Shown one piece after another: positions 51,597-60,018 of a stretch of DNA of 64,000 nucleotides. Position 1 is the first letter of the stretch. Every line of letters starts with the position of its first letter. The notes below the pieces were generated by a model. It was not told the origin of the DNA and made no database searches. It was given only the letters and a program-made list of their open reading frames with translations. The translations under genes were made by a program, and so were the position numbers. Origin of the DNA: Clostridiales bacterium. Its GTDB lineage: Bacteria > Bacillota > Clostridia > Peptostreptococcales > Anaerovoracaceae. The stretch is from the NCBI GenBank assembly GCA_012513435.1, contig JAAZCE010000026.1, forward strand, positions 1 through 64,000, in the 5' to 3' direction.

Positions 51597-51836
51597 TTAT
51601 TGAACGATTTCAACAACTACTCTCATGTTTGCCTTGGTAGCAGCTGCTTTTACTACGGTACGAATCGCCTTGGCGATTCTTCCCTGCTTGCCTATTACTT
51701 TGCCCATGTCCTCCGGAGCGACCTTGAGCTGTATAACGGACGTCCCTTCCTTCTGCAACTCCGTCACTTCAACTGCATCCGGATTTTCAACAAGAGACTT
51801 TGCAATCGCACTGACTAATTCAATCATTAGCTTCAC
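51597..51836 (-). CDS. khpA: KH-domain RNA-binding protein KhpA
   Basis: The 79-residue protein is a single KH domain with the RNA-binding loop GKQG in MGKVIGKQGRIAKAIRTVVKAAA. It follows rpsP by 6 bases, the usual place for this small RNA chaperone in Firmicutes. Confidence 0.94.
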   Translation of the reverse strand: MKLMIELVSAIAKSLVENPDAVEVTELQKEGTSVIQLKVAPEDMGKVIGKQGRIAKAIRTVVKAAATKANMRVVVEIVQ

Positions 51837-51842
51837 CGCTTT

Positions 51843-52082
51843 CTATAAAATACCGCTTCTCTTGAAGAGAGCCTTTACCGTATCCGTAGCCTGTGCCCCG
51901 TTTTCCAGCCACTTCTTAGCCTTTTCCTCATCGATTTTGATGTCAGCCGGTTCTGTAAGCGGATTGTAATATCCGATTTCCTCTATGAATTTGCCGTCTC
52001 TGGGTGCCCTTGCATCCGCAACTACTACACGGTAAAAAGGCTTCTTGTGAGCTCCCATTCTCTTAAGTCTGATTTTAACCAT
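51843..52082 (-). CDS. rpsP: Ribosomal protein S16
   Basis: The 79-residue S16 begins [24 protein letters not shown] and has [14 protein letters not shown] and [19 protein letters not shown]. It is complete and preceded by a GGAGG site. Confidence 0.97.
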   Translation of the reverse strand: MVKIRLKRMGAHKKPFYRVVVADARAPRDGKFIEEIGYYNPLTEPADIKIDEEKAKKWLENGAQATDTVKALFKRSGIL

Positions 52083-52138
52083 TTTCTGATTCCTCCTAAA
52101 AAATATAATGTACTGATTATTATTTATTCTGTACAGGA

Positions 52139-53473
52139 CTAAAAGCCCCGGAACATTCTATTCATTTTATTGCCGGGACGATTGAGTCCCTTCATCATCT
52201 TTCGCATTTCTTCATATCTCTTAATAAGCTGGTTTATCTTGGGAACGGGCTGTCCTGAACCTGTCGCTATCCTCCGTCTTCTGCTTGCATTTAGCAGGGA
52301 GGGATTTTCTCTCTCGGACTTTGTCATGGACTGTATTATGGCCTCGAACTGAACGAAGTCTCGTTCTCCCTGTTCCAGGTTGACGTTTTTGGCAGCTTTT
52401 CCGTTCATGCCCGGCATCATATCTAGCATTTTACCTATACCGCCCATCTTGCGTATCTGCCCCATCTGTTCCAGAAAGTCTTCCAGAGTAAACTTGTTTT
52501 TACGCAGCTTTTTTTCCAGCTCGGCGGCCTTTTTCTCGTCGTAGTCCTCCTGAGCCTTCTCAATAAGGGTGAGCATATCTCCCATGCCCAATATCCTGCC
52601 TGCCATCCTTTCAGGATGAAAAGGCTCGAGAGCGTCAAATTTTTCGCCCACACCTATGAACTTAATAGGTCTTCCCGTTACCTTCTTTGTGGAAAGAGCA
52701 GCACCGCCTCTTGAATCACCGTCCATCTTGGTCATGATTATGCCGTCTATCCCTAGCTTATCGTTAAAGCCTTGGGCGGCATTGACTGCATCCTGACCTG
52801 TAAGAGCATCTACTACAAGGAGTATTTCGTGAGGCTTGATGGATTTCTTCAACACAGCCAGTTCTTCCATCAGCTCTTCATCTATCTGCAAACGTCCTGC
52901 TGTATCTACGATTAGGACATTACATCCTTTTTTCTCGGCTTCCTTAACCGCAGCCGCTGCTATCTTCTCCGGCTTCTTGCTGTCTCGCATAGTGAATACC
53001 GGAACATCTACCGTTTTACCTACTACCTCCAGCTGATCTATAGCCGCAGGTCTGTATATATCACAGGCACAAAGCATAGGGCTCTTGCCATTTTTCTTGA
53101 GATAGTTTGCCAGCTTTCCGCAGGTGGTTGTCTTACCTGTACCCTGCAGACCTACCAGCATGTAAATCGTAAAACCCTTAGATGAATAGGTGAGCTTGCT
53201 TCCTGTTCCGCCCATAAGCTCCGTCAGCTCTTCGTTTACAATTTTTATTACCTGCTGCCCCGGAGTAAGGCTAGCCATAACTTCTTCACCCAGAGATTTT
53301 TCTTTAACTCCGGCAACGAATTCCTTAACCACCTTAAAGTTGACATCAGCCTCTAAAAGTGCTAGCTTGACCTCTCTCATAGCAGCATTGATATCGGCTT
53401 CCGTCAGGCTTCCTTTTCCCTTAAGTCCTTTGAAGACACCTTGCAGTTTTTCCGATAATCCCTCAAATGCCAT
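52139..53473 (-). CDS. ffh: Signal recognition particle protein Ffh
   Basis: Ffh binds 4.5S/6S SRP RNA and signal peptides and delivers ribosomes to FtsY. The 444-residue protein has the N domain, the G domain with P-loop [10 protein letters not shown] (108-117), [23 protein letters not shown], and the methionine-rich M domain to the C terminus (KMNRMFRGF). It is 3 bases after ylxM. Confidence 0.98.
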   Translation of the reverse strand: MAFEGLSEKLQGVFKGLKGKGSLTEADINAAMREVKLALLEADVNFKVVKEFVAGVKEKSLGEEVMASLTPGQQVIKIVNEELTELMGGTGSKLTYSSKGFTIYMLVGLQGTGKTTTCGKLANYLKKNGKSPMLCACDIYRPAAIDQLEVVGKTVDVPVFTMRDSKKPEKIAAAAVKEAEKKGCNVLIVDTAGRLQIDEELMEELAVLKKSIKPHEILLVVDALTGQDAVNAAQGFNDKLGIDGIIMTKMDGDSRGGAALSTKKVTGRPIKFIGVGEKFDALEPFHPERMAGRILGMGDMLTLIEKAQEDYDEKKAAELEKKLRKNKFTLEDFLEQMGQIRKMGGIGKMLDMMPGMNGKAAKNVNLEQGERDFVQFEAIIQSMTKSERENPSLLNASRRRRIATGSGQPVPKINQLIKRYEEMRKMMKGLNRPGNKMNRMFRGF

Positions 53474-53476
53474 GAA

Positions 53477-53851
53477 TTACTCCTCCAATTTATCTATAAT
53501 ATCTTTAACTTCCTTCAAATCTCTGGCGGCATTCTCCGCCGCTTCCGTATCTTCATTGGCAAGGCTTGAAATGGTCCTGTCCATTATAACATCTATCTCC
53601 CTTATGGCCTGGCTGCTTCGTTGAAACCTCTCTACAAGACCCATCTTACCTTCGTATTCCTTCAGGTATCGTTCTGCGTTCTTCAGAGCATCATGGACGC
53701 CCTGTCTGCTTATGGCAAACTCGGCAGCTATTTCGGAAAGAGAAAGGTTCTCCTCGTGGTATAGCCTCATTACCTCTCTTTGGCGTTCCGTCAAAAGCCG
53801 TCCGTAAAAATCGCATAAAAGGCTGGTACGTTTTATATCATCAATTCCCAT
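53477..53851 (-). CDS. ylxM: YlxM-family helix-turn-helix protein
   Basis: The 124-residue protein has a sigma-70 region 4-like helix-turn-helix: LLTERQREVMRLYHEENLSLSEIAAEFAISRQGVHDAL (about 17-54), followed by a coiled coil. YlxM is thought to modulate SRP activity and is always placed before ffh. The promoter is at 53895-53923. Confidence 0.95.
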   Translation of the reverse strand: MGIDDIKRTSLLCDFYGRLLTERQREVMRLYHEENLSLSEIAAEFAISRQGVHDALKNAERYLKEYEGKMGLVERFQRSSQAIREIDVIMDRTISSLANEDTEAAENAARDLKEVKDIIDKLEE

Positions 53852-53894
53852 TGCTCATACCTCTCTGACAATTTTAACTGCTTGACACTGTATG

Positions 53895-53923
53895 AGTATA
53901 CTCTAAAAGAAAAAGCCTGTCAA
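53895..53923 (-). promoter_or_regulatory. Strong promoter of the ylxM-ffh operon, overlapping a terminator
   Basis: On the minus strand a perfect TTGACA (53918-53923) and TATACT (53895-53900) are separated by 17 bases. The -35 box lies inside the descending arm of the upstream operon terminator. Confidence 0.8.
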
Positions 53924-53943
53924 GCATTTTAACTTAACAGGCT
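53906..53943 (-). terminator. Terminator of the ATPase/hydrogenase-like operon
   Basis: On the minus strand an 11-pair stem (AGCCTGTTAAG with CTTGACAGGCT, 8-base loop) at 53914-53943 is followed by a U-rich tract TTTTCTTTT (53906-53913). It comes 14 bases after the last gene of the operon. Confidence 0.85.
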
Positions 53944-53956
53944 CTCTTTAAACTCC

Positions 53957-54298
53957 TTATTCTGCCGTATATTCCTTGCATACATTGCCGCCCAGTATGT
54001 GTTCCTTTACCACTCTTGCCGCCTTGACTTCATCCATTTTAATGTATGTAGTCTTGGTGCCGCCTACATCGTAAACCTCTACAATAGGTTCAAGGCTGCA
54101 CATCCCTATGCATCCCATCATTGCCAGCTCAACGTTCTTGATTCCCCTCGTTCTTATTTCGTTTGCAAAGGAATTCATTACAGGTCTGGCCCCTGCTGCA
54201 ATGCCACATGTTGCCATGCCTACCAGTACCTTTATCTTGCCGCTCTTTTCGGCGGCCTCGTCATACCTGATTTTCTCCAGCTCTTTTAAGGTCTTCAT
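53957..54298 (-). CDS. Thioredoxin-fold [2Fe-2S] ferredoxin, HndB-like
   Basis: The 113-residue protein resembles HndB/NuoE-type thioredoxin-like ferredoxins of NADP-reducing hydrogenases. It has KVLVGMATCGIAAGARPVM, and MMGCIGMCSLEPIVEV near 60-75. Only three cysteines of the classical four-ligand pattern are in place (C31, then the GCIGMC pair); a further one, in NVCKEY, is near the end. It follows the hydrogenase-like gene by 4 bases and is the last gene of the operon. It may pass electrons from the hydrogenase-like protein to another partner. Confidence 0.85.
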   Translation of the reverse strand: MKTLKELEKIRYDEAAEKSGKIKVLVGMATCGIAAGARPVMNSFANEIRTRGIKNVELAMMGCIGMCSLEPIVEVYDVGGTKTTYIKMDEVKAARVVKEHILGGNVCKEYTAE

Positions 54299-54302
54299 TT
54301 AT

Positions 54303-55907
54303 CTACCTCCTTTTCATTGTGCTGTTTATTATACATGCCCGTTCCGTTATCTGGCCGCGAACTACGTCCTCTGCGAAAGCCTTGCATGTAGGCGCTCCGC
54401 ATACTCCACAGTCTATGCCCGGAAGCTCCTTAACTATTCGTTTCATCTCTTCCATCTTTTTCATGGACACATTAAGATCATCATCCAGCCTCAGCACTGG
54501 CCTGTAGGTCAGCTCTCTGTTTCTGTCAAGCTCTCCCTCTTGGCGAGAAACGTAGAGAAAACTATTGCCATATTTCTCCTTGGCTTCGTCTATTATTATC
54601 TTCATATTGGATTTTGCTGAATATATGTCCTCCACCGTAAGAGAACCGCCGAAGCAGCCTCCCACGCAGGCGTCTGCCTCTACAAATTCCAAATCGTCGA
54701 TTTTTTCATCCTCTATCTTCTCCAGAATATCCATAACCTCATGAATACCGTCTACGGCAATAAATTTATCTGTATCCAAGGCTATGGCCTCGCCGCCTGT
54801 GTTGGTCCATCTCAGGCCCATTACACCTGTCTTTTCCAGCTCCTCCACCTGAGAGCCCTCCAACTCCTTCAGGTTTTTGAGTACCAGCTTATATACGTCT
54901 GATATGGCTACCATTTCATCTATATCCGTTTCAATTATTTCACCGCTCTCCTTGATAAAGGATATCTTAGCCGTACATGGAGCGATGAAGAATATGCCTA
55001 TTTTCTTGTCTGGATACTTAGTCTCTGCATCTTTTCGTGCAAGTCCTGCCACCACCTCCACAGGCGGTCTGTAATCCAGCACATGCTCTATGAGGTTAGG
55101 GAATCTCACCTGTATCAGCTTTAGCACCGATGGGCATCCTGAGGATATGAGGGGGAGCTTTCGCCTACCGCTTTTTAAAAGCTTCCTTGTGGCATGGCTT
55201 ATCATCTCCGCACCGATAGCTTCCTCGTATACATCATCGAAACCTACCTGCTTCAGAGCCGTAAGCAGATGATTCCTGGACTTGACGTTTCTGAACTGTC
55301 CAAGAAATGCCGATGCCGGTATGGCTATTCTGTAATCGTAATCCTTAAGAGTATCCAGAGTGTCTACGACAGGCTTTATGGCGTGTCTGGGACATACCTT
55401 TATGCACATTCCACACTCTATACAGCGCTCAGGCGTAATGAATGCCTTCCAATTTCGTATCCTTATGGCTTCTGTCGGGCAGTTTCTTACGCAGTGAATA
55501 CATCCTATGCAGTGCTTCTCCGCCAGCCTAATGGAGGTCACATGACCTCCGTCGCCGCTTATAGGCCCTTCCCTCATTCCCAAGCTGTGGAGCTTGCCGC
55601 ACACCGTGAATGTGGTATCCTCGGTTTCCACCAAGGCTATATTACGATTTTTCGCCAGCTCCATCATCATATCCGTAACGGTCTTCCCACAGGTTATTAT
55701 GATGCAGGTAATGTTCATCATCTCAGATGCCCTAATTACCTGAGGATTTACCAGGCTGGTTATCAATATACTGTCGTCCGCTGTCTCCAGCATCACGTTG
55801 CTCATAAGGTCGGAAGCAACGGCATAGGAATACTCCCTGTTCATTATCTCTTCCGTTTCATAAAGAAGCTTCCCGTTTATAAGTCTAACGACTTCCTTTA
55901 ATTCCAG
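54303..55907 (-). CDS. DRTGG - 2x[4Fe-4S] - [FeFe]-hydrogenase-like fusion with C-terminal Fe-S domain
   Basis: The 534-residue protein (from 55907) has an N-terminal DRTGG-like domain (1-105) and two [4Fe-4S] motifs (cysteines 133/136/139/143 and 162/165/168/172). A hydrogenase large-subunit domain follows, then a C-terminal Fe-S motif (cysteines 500/503/508/525). H-cluster loop 2 (PCTAK, C311) and loop 3 (ACVGGCFGG, C414/C418) are present. Loop 1 reads SSGCPS (C258) instead of TSCCPxW, so the proton-relay cysteine is replaced by glycine. This fits a sensory or non-evolving hydrogenase homologue. The start is a CTG: GGAGGTGAT lies 8 bases before it and the DRTGG fold begins there. GTG 55916 and ATG 55964 are alternatives. 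Confidence 0.8.
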   Translation of the reverse strand: MELKEVVRLINGKLLYETEEIMNREYSYAVASDLMSNVMLETADDSILITSLVNPQVIRASEMMNITCIIITCGKTVTDMMMELAKNRNIALVETEDTTFTVCGKLHSLGMREGPISGDGGHVTSIRLAEKHCIGCIHCVRNCPTEAIRIRNWKAFITPERCIECGMCIKVCPRHAIKPVVDTLDTLKDYDYRIAIPASAFLGQFRNVKSRNHLLTALKQVGFDDVYEEAIGAEMISHATRKLLKSGRRKLPLISSGCPSVLKLIQVRFPNLIEHVLDYRPPVEVVAGLARKDAETKYPDKKIGIFFIAPCTAKISFIKESGEIIETDIDEMVAISDVYKLVLKNLKELEGSQVEELEKTGVMGLRWTNTGGEAIALDTDKFIAVDGIHEVMDILEKIEDEKIDDLEFVEADACVGGCFGGSLTVEDIYSAKSNMKIIIDEAKEKYGNSFLYVSRQEGELDRNRELTYRPVLRLDDDLNVSMKKMEEMKRIVKELPGIDCGVCGAPTCKAFAEDVVRGQITERACIINSTMKRR

Positions 55908-56478
55908 ATAAATCACCTCCCATCTCCGGCAATAGTTTCCCGAAAAGATCCTTAACCTTTTCATTTATAAGGGTCTCTGCCTCAAAGGCAGCATCTATAT
56001 CGCCCTTTCCCTGTTCCTTCATTTTTTTCATATGCTCTCTGCTGTTAAAGGAATATCTGCCCTCAGTGCTTATAAGCTCAAGGCAAAGCTCAAGCTGTAC
56101 GTATGATATCATGGTCAGAAAAAAGGTGTTCCCCAAATCGCCCAAGGGCTGTCTGTCAATAGAATGATTGAGCAATACCGCCCTGACCAGGGTTCCCTTT
56201 CCTTCTTGAGATTCTATTTCAAAGGTTCCCTCTGCCAGCTCCGTGGCTTCCTTAAACATAGGAATACCTAGGCCTATTTTTCTAGTGGTTCGCGATGTGT
56301 GAAAAGGGTCTACAGAATTCCTAAGAGTTTCCTCCTCCATGCCGCAGCCGTTATCTTCTACGGTGATAGCTAAGTACTTTTCTCTGTAGCCTACCTCAAC
56401 CATGACCTTTATTTTCGAGCTTTCCGCCCCTATGGAGTTTTGCAAAACATCCATAATATGCAGGGATAATTCCTTCAC
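55885..56478 (-). CDS. HATPase_c (GHKL) protein of the hydrogenase-like cluster
   Basis: The 197-residue protein has a GHKL ATPase core: VLQNSIGAESSKI (N box), EDNGCGM (G1), HTSRTTRKIGLGIPMFKEA (G2), with no HisKA domain. The C-terminal part (about 115-197) is helical and unassigned. It lies 6 bases after the PHP gene and overlaps the hydrogenase-like gene. It is possibly a kinase or anti-sigma-like partner that responds to the iron-sulfur sensor. Confidence 0.85.
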   Translation of the reverse strand: MKELSLHIMDVLQNSIGAESSKIKVMVEVGYREKYLAITVEDNGCGMEEETLRNSVDPFHTSRTTRKIGLGIPMFKEATELAEGTFEIESQEGKGTLVRAVLLNHSIDRQPLGDLGNTFFLTMISYVQLELCLELISTEGRYSFNSREHMKKMKEQGKGDIDAAFEAETLINEKVKDLFGKLLPEMGGDLSGIKGSR

Positions 56479-56484
56479 AAAAAA

Positions 56485-57219
56485 TCACCTCATCCTGTTT
56501 CCCTTTATCCAGTCTACTATATCCTTTGCCGTCAGCGTATCTCCCCTTATGTCTATTTCTATTTCATCTTCGCCTCTATTCATATCCGCCAGTCTGTGGC
56601 TATCAGAGGAAAACAGCAGCCTCCTGCCCTTTATTTCATCTCTTTGTGAAGCAAATCCTCTTCCCTCCGGGCTTCCTGTAACCTCCACCACATTGCCTGG
56701 TTCCTTCTCCGGGAATGCCCCCAGAACCGACAGCACGCTGTATGAGCTTCTGTCCACATGTGCGAAGAATCCACATCCTCCAAGTTCTTCAACCTTGGAA
56801 AAAATCTCTTCAATAGTAAGTGAAGAAGCGAAGAGAAGCATCTGCTCTTCCTCTCCCACACACCTGTCCATGCTGTCAAGAAGCTGCTGCCTTCCTAAGA
56901 CATTCGGCTGGTTTTTAATAGACTTAAGGTTCTTACTGACGAAATCGCTCATACTTTCGGCCGATTCCACATTGGGAAACAGACAGCATATATGTACCTC
57001 CTCGGTGGACTCTACTTCCATTCCGGGAACAACAACCACAGACTTGCTGCGGGCACATTCCTCTACTGCTCTTACATTGCCTGTGGAATTATGATCTGTA
57101 ACCGCAATAGCGTCCAGTCCGTTGAGCACAGCCATGTTCACAATATTATTAGGCGTCATTTCCTCCTCTGCACAGGGGGAAAGAGCCGAATGTATATGGA
57201 GGTCGTACTTTATTTTCAT
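56485..57219 (-). CDS. PHP-domain phosphoesterase
   Basis: The 244-residue protein has the four PHP metal motifs: DLHIHSALSP at the start, AVTDHNSTG, GMEVES, and late FAHVDRSS and SSDSHRL. It probably hydrolyses a phosphate ester. The family also includes nucleotide 3',5'-bisphosphate enzymes and RNase AM. Its start overlaps the DRTGG gene by 4 bases, and it is conserved as part of this cluster. Confidence 0.92.
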   Translation of the reverse strand: MKIKYDLHIHSALSPCAEEEMTPNNIVNMAVLNGLDAIAVTDHNSTGNVRAVEECARSKSVVVVPGMEVESTEEVHICCLFPNVESAESMSDFVSKNLKSIKNQPNVLGRQQLLDSMDRCVGEEEQMLLFASSLTIEEIFSKVEELGGCGFFAHVDRSSYSVLSVLGAFPEKEPGNVVEVTGSPEGRGFASQRDEIKGRRLLFSSDSHRLADMNRGEDEIEIDIRGDTLTAKDIVDWIKGNRMR

Positions 57220-57545
57220 TTCAGTATATCATGGAGCTTCCAGCACATCTCGTAAGCGCTCAGCTTGCCGGAAAGCAACGCAATATCCTTATCCTCTGCC
57301 CTTGCAGCTATGTCCTTATCCACAGCTATTCCCTCAGGAATAATAACGCAAGCTGCCTCCGAAAGCTCAGCTACCGCCAGTACATTCAAATGAGTCTGTA
57401 CCGTTATCCAGGCATCTCCCTCGTTACATCCCACCATAACCCTACTGAGAAGGTCACAGGTATACACACCCGTAACATCCTTATCCTGCCCGCAGGATGT
57501 CAGTTCCTCAAGTCCAAGCAGCTCAGCCAGTTTCTTAACCCTCAT
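57216..57545 (-). CDS. Stand-alone DRTGG-domain protein
   Basis: The 109-residue protein is a single DRTGG domain (VKKLAELLGLEELTSCG, then VTGVYTCDLLSRVMVG, DAWITVQTHLNVLAVAEL and IALLSGKLSAYEMCWKL). DRTGG domains occur with CBS domains and phosphotransacetylase and are thought to bind nucleotides. The same domain forms the N terminus of the hydrogenase-like protein two genes downstream, so the two may heterodimerise. Confidence 0.9.
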   Translation of the reverse strand: MRVKKLAELLGLEELTSCGQDKDVTGVYTCDLLSRVMVGCNEGDAWITVQTHLNVLAVAELSEAACVIIPEGIAVDKDIAARAEDKDIALLSGKLSAYEMCWKLHDILK

Positions 57546-57555
57546 CTCTTCCTCC

Positions 57556-57969
57556 TTATTTTAATCTGATTATCATTCGTACTTGGGTTCCCTTTCCAGG
57601 TGCCGTATCTATTTCCAATTCATCTGTGTTTTTCTTAATATTAGGCAATCCCATTCCTGCACCAAATCCCATTCTTCGCACATGCTCCCCGGCAGTAGAC
57701 CAGCCCTCCTGCATGGCAAGCTCAAGATTGGGTATTCCCTTCCCATAATCTTTAACTTCTATGAATATCTTTTCTTCGTCCACTTCAACATGGGCGCTAC
57801 CCCCTCCGCCGTGTATAAATGCGTTTATCTCCGCTTCATACATTGCTATAGATACCCTCTTAATAACAGGCGGAGACACACCAAGCTGTGATAAGGTTTT
57901 CTTAACACTGCTTGATGCCTCTCCGGCCATGTCAAAATCGTTTCCATTAATATTAAAGTTCAGTTCCAT
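57556..57969 (-). CDS. Anti-sigma/SpoIIAB-like HATPase protein
   Basis: The 137-residue protein is an RsbW/SpoIIAB-type GHKL ATPase with IAMYEAEINAFIHGGGG (N box), VKDYGKGIPNLELAMQEGWS (G1) and GFGAGMGLPNIKKNTD (G2). The start at 57969 is coupled to the ntpD stop (TGATATG). No cognate sigma factor or STAS antagonist is adjacent. It links the ATPase genes to the downstream sensory genes. Confidence 0.9.
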   Translation of the reverse strand: MELNFNINGNDFDMAGEASSSVKKTLSQLGVSPPVIKRVSIAMYEAEINAFIHGGGGSAHVEVDEEKIFIEVKDYGKGIPNLELAMQEGWSTAGEHVRRMGFGAGMGLPNIKKNTDELEIDTAPGKGTQVRMIIRLK

Positions 57970-57970
57970 A

Positions 57971-58627
57971 TCACTCGCCCGATGCCTGTCGCTGTTGTGC
58001 AACCATCATATCCTTAATCTTCATTAGTCTCGCCAGATTACTTCTTTCGTTTTCGTCTAGCTTCATTGTAATACTTTTGATGGTTTCCTGCAACGTAGGA
58101 ATCTGAACATATTCTAAAGCGTTTACTCTTCTTCTCGTTTTCTCGATTTCCTCTGCCAAAAGCTGTGTGGATTTTTCCACCTTGGCGAGCTCAAGCATGA
58201 GCGGAAGAACTTCCTGGAGCGCGTCCACGGAAGCATCCAGCTCTCCCGATGTAAAGGCGAATCCGTAAGGATATATCTCTCTAGTGTTGTCTCCCGTATC
58301 GGTAAACTGAAATTCTGGAACGTCAACACTCATTATATTTTTCGTTTTCACCTCGGCAAAAACCTTCCTTTGAGGAAGCATCAGCGCCTCCTGCAAAACA
58401 GCATCATCCATGGCTGCTCCGGCGATAACGAAGCCTTCATATACGGCCGCCATCTTTTCCTCCAGCTGCACGCGAAGGTCCATGTTCTTACGAATAAGCT
58501 CAAGAAATTTTTTCATCAGGTCATCACGCTTGTCTTTCAGCAGCTTATGGCCTCTTGTGGAAGTGGCCAGCCTCTTTTTTAGCTTGGAAAGCTCCATTCG
58601 AGTAGGATTTACCTGTAATACTGCCAT
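57971..58627 (-). CDS. ntpD: V-type ATP synthase subunit D
   Basis: Subunit D is the long coiled-coil central stalk. The 218-residue protein has the family start VNPTRMELSKLKKRLATSTRGHKLLKDKRDDL and the C-terminal ALEYVQIPTLQETIKSITMKLDENERSN. It follows ntpB by 11 bases. Confidence 0.96.
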   Translation of the reverse strand: MAVLQVNPTRMELSKLKKRLATSTRGHKLLKDKRDDLMKKFLELIRKNMDLRVQLEEKMAAVYEGFVIAGAAMDDAVLQEALMLPQRKVFAEVKTKNIMSVDVPEFQFTDTGDNTREIYPYGFAFTSGELDASVDALQEVLPLMLELAKVEKSTQLLAEEIEKTRRRVNALEYVQIPTLQETIKSITMKLDENERSNLARLMKIKDMMVAQQRQASGE

Positions 58628-58638
58628 TTGCTTTCTCC

Positions 58639-60018
58639 TTAATCCTGCTTCTTAATGCCATATTTTTCTATCATCTCCGGCTTTATTCTCTTAAGCTCGC
58701 TTACCGGAAGTATGGACAGAAGTTCCCAGCCTATATCCAGTGTCTCGCCGATTTCCCTGTTTGTGGTGAAGCCCTGGGAAACATATTTGCGTTCAAACTC
58801 TTCGGCAAACTTGGCATAGAGCAGGTCTGTCTCCGAAAGGGCCGCTTCGCCCAGGATTGTCATAAGCTCCTTGGCGTCTTTACCTCTTGCATAGGCTGCA
58901 AAAAGCTGGTTCATAGTTCCCGAATGATCTTCTCTTGTCTTTCCCTGGCCTATTCCCTTATCCTTAAGTCTGGAAAGGGAAGGCAAAATATCGATAGGAG
59001 GCATTACGTTCTTTCTGTAAAGCTCTCTCGAAAGGATTATCTGACCTTCCGTAATGTATCCCGTAAGGTCTGGAATCGGATGAGTCTTGTCATCCTCAGG
59101 CATGGTAAGAATAGGAATCATGGTAATAGAGCCTTCACTGTCTTCCTTTCTTCCTGCTCTCTCGTAAAGGGTAGCCAGATCCGTATAAAGGTATCCGGGA
59201 TAGCCTCTCCTCCCCGGTACTTCTTTTCTCGCCGAGGACACCTCACGAAGGGCTTCTGCGTAGTTGGTAATATCAGTGAGTATTACGAGAACGTGCATGT
59301 CCTTCTGGAAGGCAAGGTATTCGGCAGCAGTCAGAGCCATTCGCGGGGTTGCGATACGCTCGATTGCAGGGTCGTTTGCCAAGTTGATGAACATTACGGT
59401 TCTGTCTATAGCGCCTGTATCCTTGAAGTCCGATACGAAGTAATCCGATTCTTCAAATGTAATACCAATCGCACAGAATACTACTGCGAAGTTGGACTCT
59501 CCCTTCAGCACCTTAGCCTGTCTTGCTATCTGTGCGGCCAGCTTGGCGTGAGGAAGACCTGAACCCGAAAATATAGGCAGCTTCTGACCTCTTACCAAAG
59601 TATTTAACCCATCTATAGCCGATACACCTGTCTGAATAAATTCATCCGGATATACCCGTGCTGATGGATTCATAGGCAATCCGTTTATATCTATCTTCTT
59701 CTCTGGTATCAATGCAGGGCCGCCGTCAATAGGCTCACCCATGCCGGAGAATACTCTCCCCAGCATATCCTCTGATACGGAAAGTTCCAGGCCCTTACCA
59801 AAAAAGCTAACCTTGCTATCCTGAAGATTTATTCCCGCGGAGCTTTCAAAAAGCTGTACCAGTACGTCATCTCCATTTACCTCCAGAACCTTACATCTTC
59901 TTCTTTCTCCGTTTTGCATCTGTATTTCGCCCAGTTCATCGTATGCTACTCCGTCAACACCCTTGACCAGCATCAGAGGGCCTGCAACTTCCGATATTGT
60001 CTTATATTCCTTTAACAT
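58639..60018 (-). CDS. ntpB: V-type ATP synthase subunit B
   Basis: Subunit B is the non-catalytic nucleotide-interface subunit. The 459-residue protein shows [15 protein letters not shown] at the start, [27 protein letters not shown] (no P-loop, as expected), [21 protein letters not shown] and the conserved C terminus. Its start overlaps the ntpA stop by one base. Confidence 0.97.
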   Translation of the reverse strand: MLKEYKTISEVAGPLMLVKGVDGVAYDELGEIQMQNGERRRCKVLEVNGDDVLVQLFESSAGINLQDSKVSFFGKGLELSVSEDMLGRVFSGMGEPIDGGPALIPEKKIDINGLPMNPSARVYPDEFIQTGVSAIDGLNTLVRGQKLPIFSGSGLPHAKLAAQIARQAKVLKGESNFAVVFCAIGITFEESDYFVSDFKDTGAIDRTVMFINLANDPAIERIATPRMALTAAEYLAFQKDMHVLVILTDITNYAEALREVSSARKEVPGRRGYPGYLYTDLATLYERAGRKEDSEGSITMIPILTMPEDDKTHPIPDLTGYITEGQIILSRELYRKNVMPPIDILPSLSRLKDKGIGQGKTREDHSGTMNQLFAAYARGKDAKELMTILGEAALSETDLLYAKFAEEFERKYVSQGFTTNREIGETLDIGWELLSILPVSELKRIKPEMIEKYGIKKQD

